A DNA stretch of 64,000 bases. Origin: Pseudomonas sp. B21-023 (lineage in GTDB: Bacteria; Pseudomonadota; Gammaproteobacteria; Pseudomonadales; Pseudomonadaceae). Each line of letters starts with the position of its first letter. The stretch's first letter is position 1. This document shows, piece after piece, positions 9,327 to 17,630 of the stretch. The stretch is from contig NZ_CP087190.1 in NCBI RefSeq assembly GCF_024749165.1, positions 2,949,501-3,013,500 on the forward strand, given 5' to 3'. The notes under the pieces were generated by a model. The model did not search any database. It had not been told where the DNA came from and saw nothing but the letters and a program-made list of their open reading frames with translations. The position numbers were made by a program, and so were the translations under genes.

Positions 9327-10250
9327 ATGAACACCCGCATCCTCGACCGACTGTTGCTGCTTGTCCTGCTGCTGTGCCCCTCGCTGGTCGCCCAGGCCGA
9401 CGACAGCGCCGTCTACTTCACCATGGGCGTGCACAACACCCTGGGGTGCGATGCAAGCAACGGCAACTGCATCGCCAAACGCGCACCGAGCGACCCGTCC
9501 GATCCGTTCTTTCCGGCGTACTGGATCAGCGACTGGACGATGTACCGGGTGATGCACAACTACCAGAAGAATCCACCGCCCTACAGCAACCCGCCGGCCA
9601 CCCTGGCCCCGGCCGACTACACCGTCTCGCGTGGCACCAGCTACTACGACACCACCTACATTCCAGCCGATGGCGACGGCTTCGGCGCCATGATGGAGCA
9701 CTACGAGAAGTACTGCCTGCCGATCTTCCCGATCAAGAACAACAACTACACCTGCTCGTTCGTGTCCCTGGGCAACAAGGCCTACTTCCTCACCTACCCG
9801 CAGGACCGGCCCAAGGACATGCCGGCCTGCTGCCTGTTCTCGCCGATGAACCACCCGCCTCGGCAGGATTTCATCAAGCACCTGCCCTACAGCGCCACCC
9901 GCAGCCAGCACCTGGACGCCAGCGTGCAAGCCTATGCCCTGGACCTGGACTCGCCGCAGGGGCCGATCCTGTTCGGCTATGCCTTCTACAACAAGGCCAC
10001 GGGCCAGCCGCCCTACCGGCAACCGCAGTCGTTCTACTTTTCCGGGGACGCCAGCGTCGCCAACGCGCCGATCGTCAGCCAGAACTACACCGGCTTTCGC
10101 ATCGCCAAGCCCGACCCCGCCAAGACCTGGGCGCAGGTCGCCGCCATGTGCCCGTCGAACCCGCCGCCCTGCCAGCTGTTCGAGCCGCCAGCGGCGCAGA
10201 GCAACGGGCACAAGGCGCAGTGGAACAAACTGATGCAACGCAAACCCTGA
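9327..10250 (+). CDS. Exported cysteine-containing protein of unknown function
   Basis: The 307-residue product has a clear signal peptide (about residues 1-24, hydrophobic LLLLVLLLCPSLVAQA) and should be periplasmic or secreted. The mature part has at least eight cysteines (for instance LGCDASNGNCIAK, EKYCLPIF, MPACCLF, PPPCQLF), suggesting disulfides, but no CXXCH. It is rich in Tyr, Pro and Asn like its neighbours. It lies between the two haem-protein/large-protein pairs, and a GGAG site precedes the ATG. I do not recognise a family; the context suggests a partner of the neighbouring haem proteins. Confidence 0.72.
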   Translation: MNTRILDRLLLLVLLLCPSLVAQADDSAVYFTMGVHNTLGCDASNGNCIAKRAPSDPSDPFFPAYWISDWTMYRVMHNYQKNPPPYSNPPATLAPADYTVSRGTSYYDTTYIPADGDGFGAMMEHYEKYCLPIFPIKNNNYTCSFVSLGNKAYFLTYPQDRPKDMPACCLFSPMNHPPRQDFIKHLPYSATRSQHLDASVQAYALDLDSPQGPILFGYAFYNKATGQPPYRQPQSFYFSGDASVANAPIVSQNYTGFRIAKPDPAKTWAQVAAMCPSNPPPCQLFEPPAAQSNGHKAQWNKLMQRKP

Positions 10251-10269
10251 GCCACGACGAAGGATCGCC

Positions 10270-11562
10270 ATGAAAGCCATACTGCGTTTATCCGTGATAG
10301 CCCTGGGCCTGGCCAGCCTGCCGGCGTTGGCCAGGGAACAGGCCTTGCCCTCGTCCCTGGCCACCCAGCTCGATTGCCAGCCGCCCAGCAGCGCCCCGGC
10401 CGCCAACGCCAGCCAGGACCAGTTCGATCGCTACAGCTGGCAGCTGTTCATCGCCTTGAACTGGCCGGCACAGGACCGCCAACGCGGCAACCCGGACTGC
10501 ACCAGGCAGCCTGGGGACGCCGGCTACACCGTCTGGCAGACATACAAGAGCGTCGACGAGATCTTCCTGCCGGGGGGCGCCAATCCCGGCCCTTGGAACA
10601 CCCCGCAAGGCGCCAGGAGCCTGGGCATCATCAACATCGCCGCGCTGAAGAACAGCTCGCTGGTCAACGCCATCGACCAGGCGGTCGGTGGCTGGCTGAT
10701 CGACCAGGCCGGCAACCCGACCTACTACGATATCTCGGCCAACGAGGCGTCCTACGACTACATCGTCGCCAACCAGTTCTACAACGCCGACGTGGTATCC
10801 AGGGCACCCAACATCCAGTTCCCCTATGGCGTCATCGAGATCAAGTCGAGCTGGCGCATCCTCGGCCCCCATGACAACGCCAGCCGCTACCTGACCATGC
10901 TGGCGCGGGTGGCCACCTTCGATGACCAGGGCCGGCGCAACGGCGTGACCGAGGCCTACCTCGGCCTGGTGGGCCTGCATGTGATCACCAAGGCCAAGGG
11001 TTATCCGCAGTGGATCTGGTCGACCTTCGAGCAGATCGACAACGTGCCGCCCAAAGCGCTGGTGGGCGGCCAGTGGGTCGATCAACCAGCATCCGGCACC
11101 GCCTATTCCTACTTCAACGCCGACGCGCCCGCCGCGAGCCTCAACCAGTCGCCCTGCGACTGGCAGACCCAGGGCACGCAACTGGTCTGCGTGCCCAAAC
11201 CTGGCACCACCTTCCAGACCCCCAACCCGCTGAACCGTGTCACCCCGATCGCCGATGTCACCCAACAGGTCAACGCCGCCTACCGCGCCGACCCAGGGCT
11301 GCAACGCAGCGTGCTCAGGTACTATCAGTTGGTCACCACCCAGCGCCCGCTGATGCCCGACAACCCTGGCAATCCGCTGGGCCAGCCGACGCCCGCACTG
11401 TCGGCCAACGTCACCATGGAAAGCTACATCCAGACCAACAGCAGCTGCATGAACTGCCACTCCATGGCCACGGCGGTCAGGAGCCCGTACAAGTCCGATT
11501 TCTCCTACCTGTTCAAATTCGCCCATGCGCCCCTGGGCAAACCCATCAAGGACGAGGATTGA
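10270..11562 (+). CDS. Exported protein with one CXXCH haem motif (copy 2 of paralogous pair)
   Basis: The 430-residue product has a signal peptide (about residues 1-21, ending LASLPALA) and one c-type haem motif, CMNCH, near residue 392. Segments such as WQLFIALNWPAQ, YDYIVANQFYN, LVGLHVITKAKGYPQWIWSTFEQ align in order with the product of 5729-6871, so this is a second copy of the same family, about 50 residues longer. AAGGA precedes the ATG 19 bp after the previous gene, and the next gene starts 3 bp after its stop. It is predicted to be a periplasmic monohaem protein; electron donor and substrate are unknown. Confidence 0.8.
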   Translation: MKAILRLSVIALGLASLPALAREQALPSSLATQLDCQPPSSAPAANASQDQFDRYSWQLFIALNWPAQDRQRGNPDCTRQPGDAGYTVWQTYKSVDEIFLPGGANPGPWNTPQGARSLGIINIAALKNSSLVNAIDQAVGGWLIDQAGNPTYYDISANEASYDYIVANQFYNADVVSRAPNIQFPYGVIEIKSSWRILGPHDNASRYLTMLARVATFDDQGRRNGVTEAYLGLVGLHVITKAKGYPQWIWSTFEQIDNVPPKALVGGQWVDQPASGTAYSYFNADAPAASLNQSPCDWQTQGTQLVCVPKPGTTFQTPNPLNRVTPIADVTQQVNAAYRADPGLQRSVLRYYQLVTTQRPLMPDNPGNPLGQPTPALSANVTMESYIQTNSSCMNCHSMATAVRSPYKSDFSYLFKFAHAPLGKPIKDED

Positions 11563-11565
11563 ACC

Positions 11566-13377
11566 ATGAGCATCCTGAACGGCCCACGCCTGAACTTCTG
11601 GGGTGGCATCCGCACCGATGTCAGCCTGCCGAACAACTCGCCGACCATCCCCTTCGATGGCAACGACGAGTGGCCGATCTTCGACCTGACCACCTCGACC
11701 CTGGCACCGGGGGCCCAGTCCTATACCGACGAGCAGTTGAACGACATGCTCAATGCGCCGAACAGCAACTACTACACCGCGGGGGGCTGGAACCATTACG
11801 GGCAACACCTGGTCGACCTGCAGAACGCCATGATCAGCTCGCAGGGCAGCCCAGGCAGCGTCAGTACCAGCGGTGACCTGGTGGGGCAACCGGTATACCT
11901 GCTTGGCTCGCTGGACCCGGCGACCGGCCAGCCAACCAACTCTGGCCCGATGATGGTGGACCTGGACCCGACCTCGACGACCACCACACAGATCTTCGTC
12001 GGCGGCCTGCAGATCGGCGGCACCAGCGATACCCAGCTGCTGATCCGCTGCGACACCGTCTGCAGCAGCCTCGATGTGAAGAAGCGCGTGCTGTTGCCCG
12101 CATCGATGGACGCGCCGGGCTCGTTCCGCCTGAGCGGCACCTTCCAGCTGACCTTCCCGCTCACCAGCATCGTCAGCTGGAACCGCGACAGTCCGGGTCT
12201 GCGCGCGATCATCCAGGCGCCCGGGGCGACCGGGATCGTGTTGCGCTTCGTGATGTTCGAGATGTGCCCGGCGATGACCAGCGCGCAACTGGACGCCGAC
12301 TACGCCGCAGGTCGATACACCCCAAACCCGAGCATCGGCCGGGTCATCGGCACCCTGGCCCCGGCCTTTGCCAACGAGCCCGCCAACTGCCAGCCCGGAC
12401 GCCAGCTGGTCAACCAGAGCACCGGCGGCACCGCCTACGCCGAGCTTGCCAGCAGCGGCCTGCTGAGCGTCGACATGGTCAACCTGATTCCGAAGCAGAC
12501 CTTCAGGGCCGTGCGCGACGACATCACCAGCCCCATCGGGCCCAACGCCAACTACGGGCCGGTCACCTTCACCGCCGGTACCGTACCCCTGGCCACGCTC
12601 GATCCGAACAGCGACCTGCTGCTCAACTACTACGTGTATGGTGGCCTGGTCGACTTGCCACTCGACGCCAGCCAGCAGCAAGCGACGAAAACCTCGGTGC
12701 TGCACGTCGACGCCCCCGGCGCCGTCGCCGGCACCCTGTTGCATGCGTGCGAATCGGTCTATCGGGTCTACGCCGACCAGCGCAATGTCTACACCGAGGA
12801 CTACCCCGACGGCCTGTCGATCACCCTGCAGGTCCGCTACCTGGGTGGCCCGGTCACCACCCTCAGCAAGATAGCGCTCGACACCGGCCCTTCCGGCCCG
12901 GACTACGGAGCGCCGGAAAACTGGGACTTTCTCGACGTGCCCGAGGTCCTGGTCGTCGACGCCGGCCAGCTCGCGGTCAACCTGCCGGTCAAGGTCAAGC
13001 CCGGTACCGACGCACAGGCCGGGTTCGTCGCCCTGAGCTATTCCGTTAACGGCCTGGCCGCCGGCAGTTTTTTCACCAACTTCCGCAAATTCGCCAGCAC
13101 CGACTTCGGCATCGCCGCGGGCAGCACCATCACCTGGCAGCAGGTGTACCCGAATGTGCTGCGTTTTCACTACCTGGCCTTCCCTGCCATGTCCCGGTAC
13201 GTGCCGCTGAACCAGCCCGACGCGATCATGGCGGCGAAGGGGCCGATCCTCGCCCGCACCGCCGATGCCTACAAAGGCACCACGCTGTTCATGCCGGTGG
13301 TGCGCTCGATGTCGCCGAGTCAGCGGGCCCTGCTGCGCGCCTACCTCACCGGCGAGCCGTGGCAGCCACCGCAGTAG
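11566..13377 (+). CDS. Large protein of unknown function (copy 2 of paralogous pair)
   Basis: The 603-residue product has no signal peptide. It starts 3 bp after the haem protein gene with GAGGA before the ATG. The N terminus (MSILNGPRLNFWGGIRTD) and C terminus (FPAMSRYVPLNQ, TLFMPVVRSMSPSQRALLRAYL) match those of the 6882-9269 product, while the middle is shorter by about 190 residues. The pairing order, haem protein first and large protein second, is the same in both copies, which argues that the two proteins work together. No catalytic motif is visible to me. Confidence 0.75.
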   Translation: MSILNGPRLNFWGGIRTDVSLPNNSPTIPFDGNDEWPIFDLTTSTLAPGAQSYTDEQLNDMLNAPNSNYYTAGGWNHYGQHLVDLQNAMISSQGSPGSVSTSGDLVGQPVYLLGSLDPATGQPTNSGPMMVDLDPTSTTTTQIFVGGLQIGGTSDTQLLIRCDTVCSSLDVKKRVLLPASMDAPGSFRLSGTFQLTFPLTSIVSWNRDSPGLRAIIQAPGATGIVLRFVMFEMCPAMTSAQLDADYAAGRYTPNPSIGRVIGTLAPAFANEPANCQPGRQLVNQSTGGTAYAELASSGLLSVDMVNLIPKQTFRAVRDDITSPIGPNANYGPVTFTAGTVPLATLDPNSDLLLNYYVYGGLVDLPLDASQQQATKTSVLHVDAPGAVAGTLLHACESVYRVYADQRNVYTEDYPDGLSITLQVRYLGGPVTTLSKIALDTGPSGPDYGAPENWDFLDVPEVLVVDAGQLAVNLPVKVKPGTDAQAGFVALSYSVNGLAAGSFFTNFRKFASTDFGIAAGSTITWQQVYPNVLRFHYLAFPAMSRYVPLNQPDAIMAAKGPILARTADAYKGTTLFMPVVRSMSPSQRALLRAYLTGEPWQPPQ

Positions 13378-13410
13378 CCGCTACCCCTGTTCGCTCACGG
13401 AGAGAAGCCG

Positions 13411-14466
13411 ATGCCTGCACCTGTTCATGTACCCACACATCCACGCGAAACGCTGCGCCCCAGTACCCTCGTCGCCGAGGGCCTGCTCAACCCACGCGGC
13501 ATCTGCCTGCAGGCCGATGGCAGCCTGCTGCTGGCCGAGGCCGGCTCCGGCCTGCCCGAGCAGCCCTTCAGCGGCCGGATCAGCCGACTGCAACAGGATC
13601 CGACCTCACCCGGCGCCTACATGCCCCGGGAAACCCTGGCACAGGGCTTTCGCGCCATGAACATGCAGGCGCGCATGTTGCGCGACGAAATCATGGGGTT
13701 GTCGGACATCGCCTGCGGTGACGGACGCTGCCTGGCCAGCCAGACCGACTATGTCGAGGGCTCGAGGTTGCTCGACCTGCAGTTCAACCCGCCCGAGCCG
13801 GTGTTCCACAGCCGCGGCAACCTCAACGCACTGTGCTTTCATCCAACCCGGCACAGCTGGCTGGCGGTCAAGCCCGATAGCAACCAGTTGGTGGAGTTCG
13901 TCGATGGCCAGCACGAGCGCGTGCTGGCGCAGTTGCCCGAACTGGAGCAAGGCCAGGAGGCCGTGCCCGTCACACTGGTGTACGAACCCGACACGGACGC
14001 GGTACTGATCAGTCTGTTCTCCGGCGAGCTGCACGGTGACCCGCTGCGCAAGGGCATCGACTTTGCAGACAGGGCCGGACGGGTCATCCGGGTCTGGCCA
14101 GCCGATGGACGCATCGAGGTGGTTGTCCAGGGGCTGCAACTGCCCACCGGCCTGGCCCTGGATCGCAACGGCAACCTGCTGGTGCTGGAGCTCTGCGACA
14201 GCGTGCAGCAACCTTTGACGCCTGACTGGCACGGCGAACCGCGGCATGGCGGCTTCACCCGTTTCTCAGGCAGGCTCCTGCACTGCAACCTGCAGACCGA
14301 GCAGGTGACGGTGCTTGCCCAAGGCCTGGATACGCCGTCCAACCTGTGCCTGGTGCGCGATGGGGTGTTGGTCAGCGAAGGCATGGGGCTGCTGGGGCGG
14401 GCACTGCCCACGCCAGAGGGCGAGGTGGTGCAATTGGGTGGCAGAGTGCGCTGGGTGGGGCTTTGA
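13411..14466 (+). CDS. SMP-30/NHL-type beta-propeller protein, possibly ScyD/ScyE-like
   Basis: The 351-residue product has repeating strand units of the six-bladed propeller type, for example GLLNPRGICLQADGSLLLAE, GLQLPTGLALDRNGNLLVLE and GLDTPSNLCLVRDGVLVSE, each with the G-L-x-x-P-x-G pattern seen in SMP-30/gluconolactonase and NHL proteins. No signal peptide is visible. It follows the second large-protein gene by 33 bp and is the last gene of the contiguous run from eboD. Cyanobacterial scytonemin clusters, which also use Ebo genes, carry propeller proteins of the ScyD/ScyE family, so a related role is possible but not shown. Confidence 0.7.
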   Translation: MPAPVHVPTHPRETLRPSTLVAEGLLNPRGICLQADGSLLLAEAGSGLPEQPFSGRISRLQQDPTSPGAYMPRETLAQGFRAMNMQARMLRDEIMGLSDIACGDGRCLASQTDYVEGSRLLDLQFNPPEPVFHSRGNLNALCFHPTRHSWLAVKPDSNQLVEFVDGQHERVLAQLPELEQGQEAVPVTLVYEPDTDAVLISLFSGELHGDPLRKGIDFADRAGRVIRVWPADGRIEVVVQGLQLPTGLALDRNGNLLVLELCDSVQQPLTPDWHGEPRHGGFTRFSGRLLHCNLQTEQVTVLAQGLDTPSNLCLVRDGVLVSEGMGLLGRALPTPEGEVVQLGGRVRWVGL

Positions 14467-14549
14467 TACGGCGTACATTCAAGCCTTGAACATTCCCGGC
14501 GTCCGGCGTAAAAACTCCCTGCCCTCCCCAATCCCGCAAGGAGCACCGG

Positions 14550-15068
14550 ATGCTGGAGCTGCACACCGACCGCCTCTACCTGCGCCCCCTGAACGAAGCC
14601 GATTGGCCACTGTTCCTCAGGCTCCACCGCGAGCCTGACACCATGCGCCATGTGTTCGACGAACTGCCGGAAAGCGAAGTGCGCCGTGGTTTCGAACACC
14701 GCCTGCCGCAGTGGTCGCCCGAAGCGGAGCATTGGCTGTGCCTGGTGATGGTCGACAAGGCCAGTGGCTGCGACGTCGGCGTCACCGGCCTGCGCGTGCT
14801 GCGCCCCGGCCACGCCGAGGTCGGCTACCTGCTGCTGCCGCAATGGCACGGCAAGGGCCTGGGCAGCGAGTCGCTGCGGGCCATCCTGGCATTCGCCGCC
14901 GACAAAGGCCTGGGTTCGCTGGAAGCAACTGTCACCGACGGCAACGACGGCTCCTGCCGGCTCCTGGAAAAGTGCGGTTTCACCCTCGCCCGCCGTGTGC
15001 CCCAGGCCTACCTGCTGCGCAATACGTTGCACGACGACCTCATCTACACCCTCGACCTGCACGGATAG
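14550..15068 (+). CDS. GNAT-family N-acetyltransferase (RimJ/RimL type)
   Basis: The 172-residue protein has the GNAT fold signature of the RimJ/RimL group: N-terminal TDRLYLRPLNEADWPLF, a central strand EVGYLLLPQWHGKGLGSES containing the acetyl-CoA pyrophosphate loop (Q-W-H-G-K-G-L-G), and NDGSCRLLEKCGFTLARR near the C terminus. The substrate is not evident. AAGGAG lies 7 bp before the ATG, and the gap from the previous stop is 83 bp, so a new promoter could exist there. The next gene begins 3 bp after its stop, making a three-gene unit that converges on the NRPS operon. Confidence 0.85.
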   Translation: MLELHTDRLYLRPLNEADWPLFLRLHREPDTMRHVFDELPESEVRRGFEHRLPQWSPEAEHWLCLVMVDKASGCDVGVTGLRVLRPGHAEVGYLLLPQWHGKGLGSESLRAILAFAADKGLGSLEATVTDGNDGSCRLLEKCGFTLARRVPQAYLLRNTLHDDLIYTLDLHG

Positions 15069-15071
15069 CCC

Positions 15072-16106
15072 ATGAACCCCTATCAATGCCTGCCGCCCCG
15101 CGCCTTCTGGCGCACGGCGATCGCCGTGCGGCCCGCCGAACAGGTCGGCGAGCTGTGGTCGCCCGCCTTCGAGATCGACGCCAAGGATGCCATCGTCACC
15201 GCCGGTTCCTGTTTTGCCCAGCACATTGGCCGTGCCCTGGTGGCCCGGGAAATGAACTGGCTCGATGCCGAGCCAGCCCCGGCCGACTTGCCCGAGGAGC
15301 AGCGCAAGGCGCGACAGTACGGAGTGTTTTCGTTCCGCACCGGCAACCTCTACACCCCGGCCATGCTGCGCCAGTGGCTGCAATGGGCGCTGGATGACCA
15401 GCCCCAGCCTGGCGAGACCTGGGCGCATGACGGACGCTTTTTCGACCCGTTCCGCCCCACCGTTGAGCCCGCCGGTTTCGCCAGCGAGCAGGCGTTGTTC
15501 GCCTCGCGCCAGGCAACCCTGACGGCGATCCGCCTGGCGGTGCGCCGCGCCAAGGTGTTCGTCTTCACCCTGGGCCTGACCGAGGCCTGGGTCCACCGCG
15601 ACACCGGCGTGGTCTATCCGCTGTGCCCCGGTACCGTGCGCGGCGAGTTCGACCCGCGAGTTCACCAGTTCCGCAACTTCGGCTTCACCGACACCTGCCA
15701 GGCCATGACCGACGCCATCGCGCTGATGCGTGCGGTGAACCCAAGCCTGCGCCTGTTGCTCACCGTCTCGCCGGTGCCGCTGACCGCCAGCGCCACCGGC
15801 GAGCATGTGCTCAGCGCCACCACCTATTCCAAGTCGGTGCTGCGCGCCGTGGCCGGCCAGTTGTGCCAGGACCTGCCCGAGGTGGACTATTTCCCGTCCT
15901 ACGAGATCATCACCGGCGCCCCGTTCAAGGGCGCCTTCTACCAGCCCAACCAGCGCGAGGTGACGCCCGAGGGAGTGGCCTTCGTCATGCGCCAGTTCTT
16001 CGCCGGCCTCGCCGCCGAGGCCGCGCCCGTGGCAAGCGTCGCCACCCCGTCCGTAACCTGTGAGGACCTTGTCTGTGAAGACGCCAGGCTCGACTATTAC
16101 GCCTAG
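15072..16106 (+). CDS. GSCFA-domain protein
   Basis: The 344-residue product contains the diagnostic GSCFA segment (TAGSCFAQHIG, about residues 43-53) followed by FSFRTGNLYTPAMLRQW and FTLGLTEAW, typical of the GSCFA family, which is related to SGNH/GDSL hydrolases. No signal peptide is seen. The true reaction of most GSCFA proteins is unknown; acyl or glycosyl ester chemistry is plausible. It is coupled to the following SGNH-like gene by a 32 bp overlap and to the acetyltransferase gene before it, so the three products probably act on one substrate. Confidence 0.85.
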   Translation: MNPYQCLPPRAFWRTAIAVRPAEQVGELWSPAFEIDAKDAIVTAGSCFAQHIGRALVAREMNWLDAEPAPADLPEEQRKARQYGVFSFRTGNLYTPAMLRQWLQWALDDQPQPGETWAHDGRFFDPFRPTVEPAGFASEQALFASRQATLTAIRLAVRRAKVFVFTLGLTEAWVHRDTGVVYPLCPGTVRGEFDPRVHQFRNFGFTDTCQAMTDAIALMRAVNPSLRLLLTVSPVPLTASATGEHVLSATTYSKSVLRAVAGQLCQDLPEVDYFPSYEIITGAPFKGAFYQPNQREVTPEGVAFVMRQFFAGLAAEAAPVASVATPSVTCEDLVCEDARLDYYA

Positions 16107-16764
16107 TTTCCTGCTGCTGGGCGATTCCCATGTCGCGGTGGTCGGCCTGGCCGCCAGGGCGCGGGGGCTGGCGTTCGGTGGTGGGCCGCTAGGTGCCGGG
16201 CGCGATTTTGGCGTGGATTTCTTCAGCCTGGCGGCGGACGACGTGGCAATGCGCGAACCCGAGCTGGAGCAACTGTATCGCCAGGCCCTCGCCCAGCTCG
16301 ACGCCCCCTGCCTTGGGCGGATTCCCGGCCCGCTGGTGTGCAGCATCGGCCTGAGCCTGCACTACCTGGCCACCACCCAGAACTGGCTGTGCTACCAGGG
16401 CCCGGATGGTGAGTTCGACCCCGGTTTCCTCGACGGGCCGCTGTTCGCCACGATCATCGACACCCTGTCGCGCCCCGCCCTCGCGTTCTACGAGCAGGCA
16501 CTGACCCTGGGCGTCAAGGTGTACGCCGTGCTGCCACCGCAACGGGTGCCGCCGATGGCCGACCGCCGGGTGTTCATGGCCGCGCAGGCGCTGCTGATGG
16601 AGCGCCTGCGCGGGCTGGGCGTGGAGCTGGTCGATGTGCGCGCAGCCGCCAATGACGACCGGGGGCTGCAGCGGGTCGAGTTCTGTGAAGTCGATGATCC
16701 GCTGCATGGCAACCTGGCCTTTGGCGAGCTGGTGCTCGATCAGTTGTTGCGGCAGATGGCCTAG
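16075..16764 (+). CDS. SGNH/GDSL-like hydrolase family protein
   Basis: The 229-residue product has FLLLGDSHVAVVG near its N terminus (the GDSx block I serine of SGNH enzymes) and DDPLHGNLAFG near its C terminus (a D-x-x-H pair like block V), so it may be an esterase or acyltransferase. The GTG at 16075 is preferred because GAGGA lies 8-13 bp before it; a GTG at 16060 is possible. The gene overlaps the end of the GSCFA gene. Its TAG stop overlaps the stop of the minus-strand oxygenase gene in the tetranucleotide CTAG (16761-16764), leaving no intergenic terminator. Confidence 0.72.
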   Translation: MKTPGSTITPSFLLLGDSHVAVVGLAARARGLAFGGGPLGAGRDFGVDFFSLAADDVAMREPELEQLYRQALAQLDAPCLGRIPGPLVCSIGLSLHYLATTQNWLCYQGPDGEFDPGFLDGPLFATIIDTLSRPALAFYEQALTLGVKVYAVLPPQRVPPMADRRVFMAAQALLMERLRGLGVELVDVRAAANDDRGLQRVEFCEVDDPLHGNLAFGELVLDQLLRQMA

Positions 16765-17630
16765 GCCCGCGGCCGCCCGCCAAGAATCGTCACCCGCTCG
16801 CCATAGCGTGAATGCGGGAAGTAATCCCATACTGCATGGTGCTGGGTGCAGCGGTTGTCCCAGAACACCAGGGTCCCCGGCGCCCAGCGTACCCGGCAAC
16901 TGAGCACCGGCTCCCGGGCCACCAGGTCGAACAGCATGTTCAACAACGCCTGGCTCTCGCCGGCCGCCAGCTGCACGATATGCGAGGTGAAGCCCGAGTT
17001 GACGAACAGCGAAGGCCGCCCGGTCTCGGGATGGCGCACTACCACCGGGTGCTCGGTCTTGGGCAGGCCGGGCGGCGGCGTGTAGCCCTTCCACGGGATC
17101 TCGCCGTCATGGATGGCGGTCAGGGTGCCGAGAAATGCCTGCATGGCCGGCGACAGCATCTCCAGCGCCAGGTGCATGTTGGCGAACAGGGTGTCGCCGC
17201 CCGTGCCGATGGCCGGGGTTTCCTTCACGTACAGCATCGAGCCCATGGACGGCTCCAGGTCGGCGGTGCCGTCGGTATGCCAGGTCTCGCCCGCGACGAA
17301 GCGTGACTGCGCATTGGCGCGGATCACCACCAGCTCCGGGTCGTCGCCGTCGATGTCTTCCAGCGGCAAGGCGCGCAGCTCGCCGAACAGGCGGCCGAAG
17401 GCCTTGTGCTGCTCGACGCTGAGCTGCTGGTCGCGAAACACCAGCACGTGGTTTTCCAGGAACGCCCGGCGGATCTCCAGCAACTGCGCCGGCGGCAAGT
17501 CGCGCGACAAATCGACCCCTGCAATCTCGGCACCGATGATCGGCGTCAGCCGTTCCACGCTGATGCTGCGGTACGGCGTGCGCTGGGCGCCGGCAATCCG
17601 TTCGATGGCGTTCAATCCGTGTTGATCCAT
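16761..17630 (-). CDS. TauD/TfdA-family Fe(II)/2-oxoglutarate dioxygenase
   Basis: The 289-residue protein shows the TauD fold motifs: SVERLTPIIGAEIAGVDLSR at the start, the iron ligands H and D in WHTDGTAD (about residues 112-119), the distal histidine in NRCTQHHAVWDY (about 256-267) and the 2-oxoglutarate-binding arginine near SRYGERVTIL. Length is normal for the family. It is the last gene of the NRPS operon and overlaps the gene before it by 19 bp, so it probably hydroxylates an amino acid building block or the peptide product. A sulfonate-utilising taurine dioxygenase role is less likely because no transport genes accompany it. Confidence 0.86.
   Translation of the reverse strand: MDQHGLNAIERIAGAQRTPYRSISVERLTPIIGAEIAGVDLSRDLPPAQLLEIRRAFLENHVLVFRDQQLSVEQHKAFGRLFGELRALPLEDIDGDDPELVVIRANAQSRFVAGETWHTDGTADLEPSMGSMLYVKETPAIGTGGDTLFANMHLALEMLSPAMQAFLGTLTAIHDGEIPWKGYTPPPGLPKTEHPVVVRHPETGRPSLFVNSGFTSHIVQLAAGESQALLNMLFDLVAREPVLSCRVRWAPGTLVFWDNRCTQHHAVWDYFPHSRYGERVTILGGRPRA

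Noticed and set aside
16761..17630. A taurine dioxygenase of a sulfonate-use operon.
   Set aside because: No tauABC transporter is present, and the gene is the last of the NRPS operon with an overlapping start.
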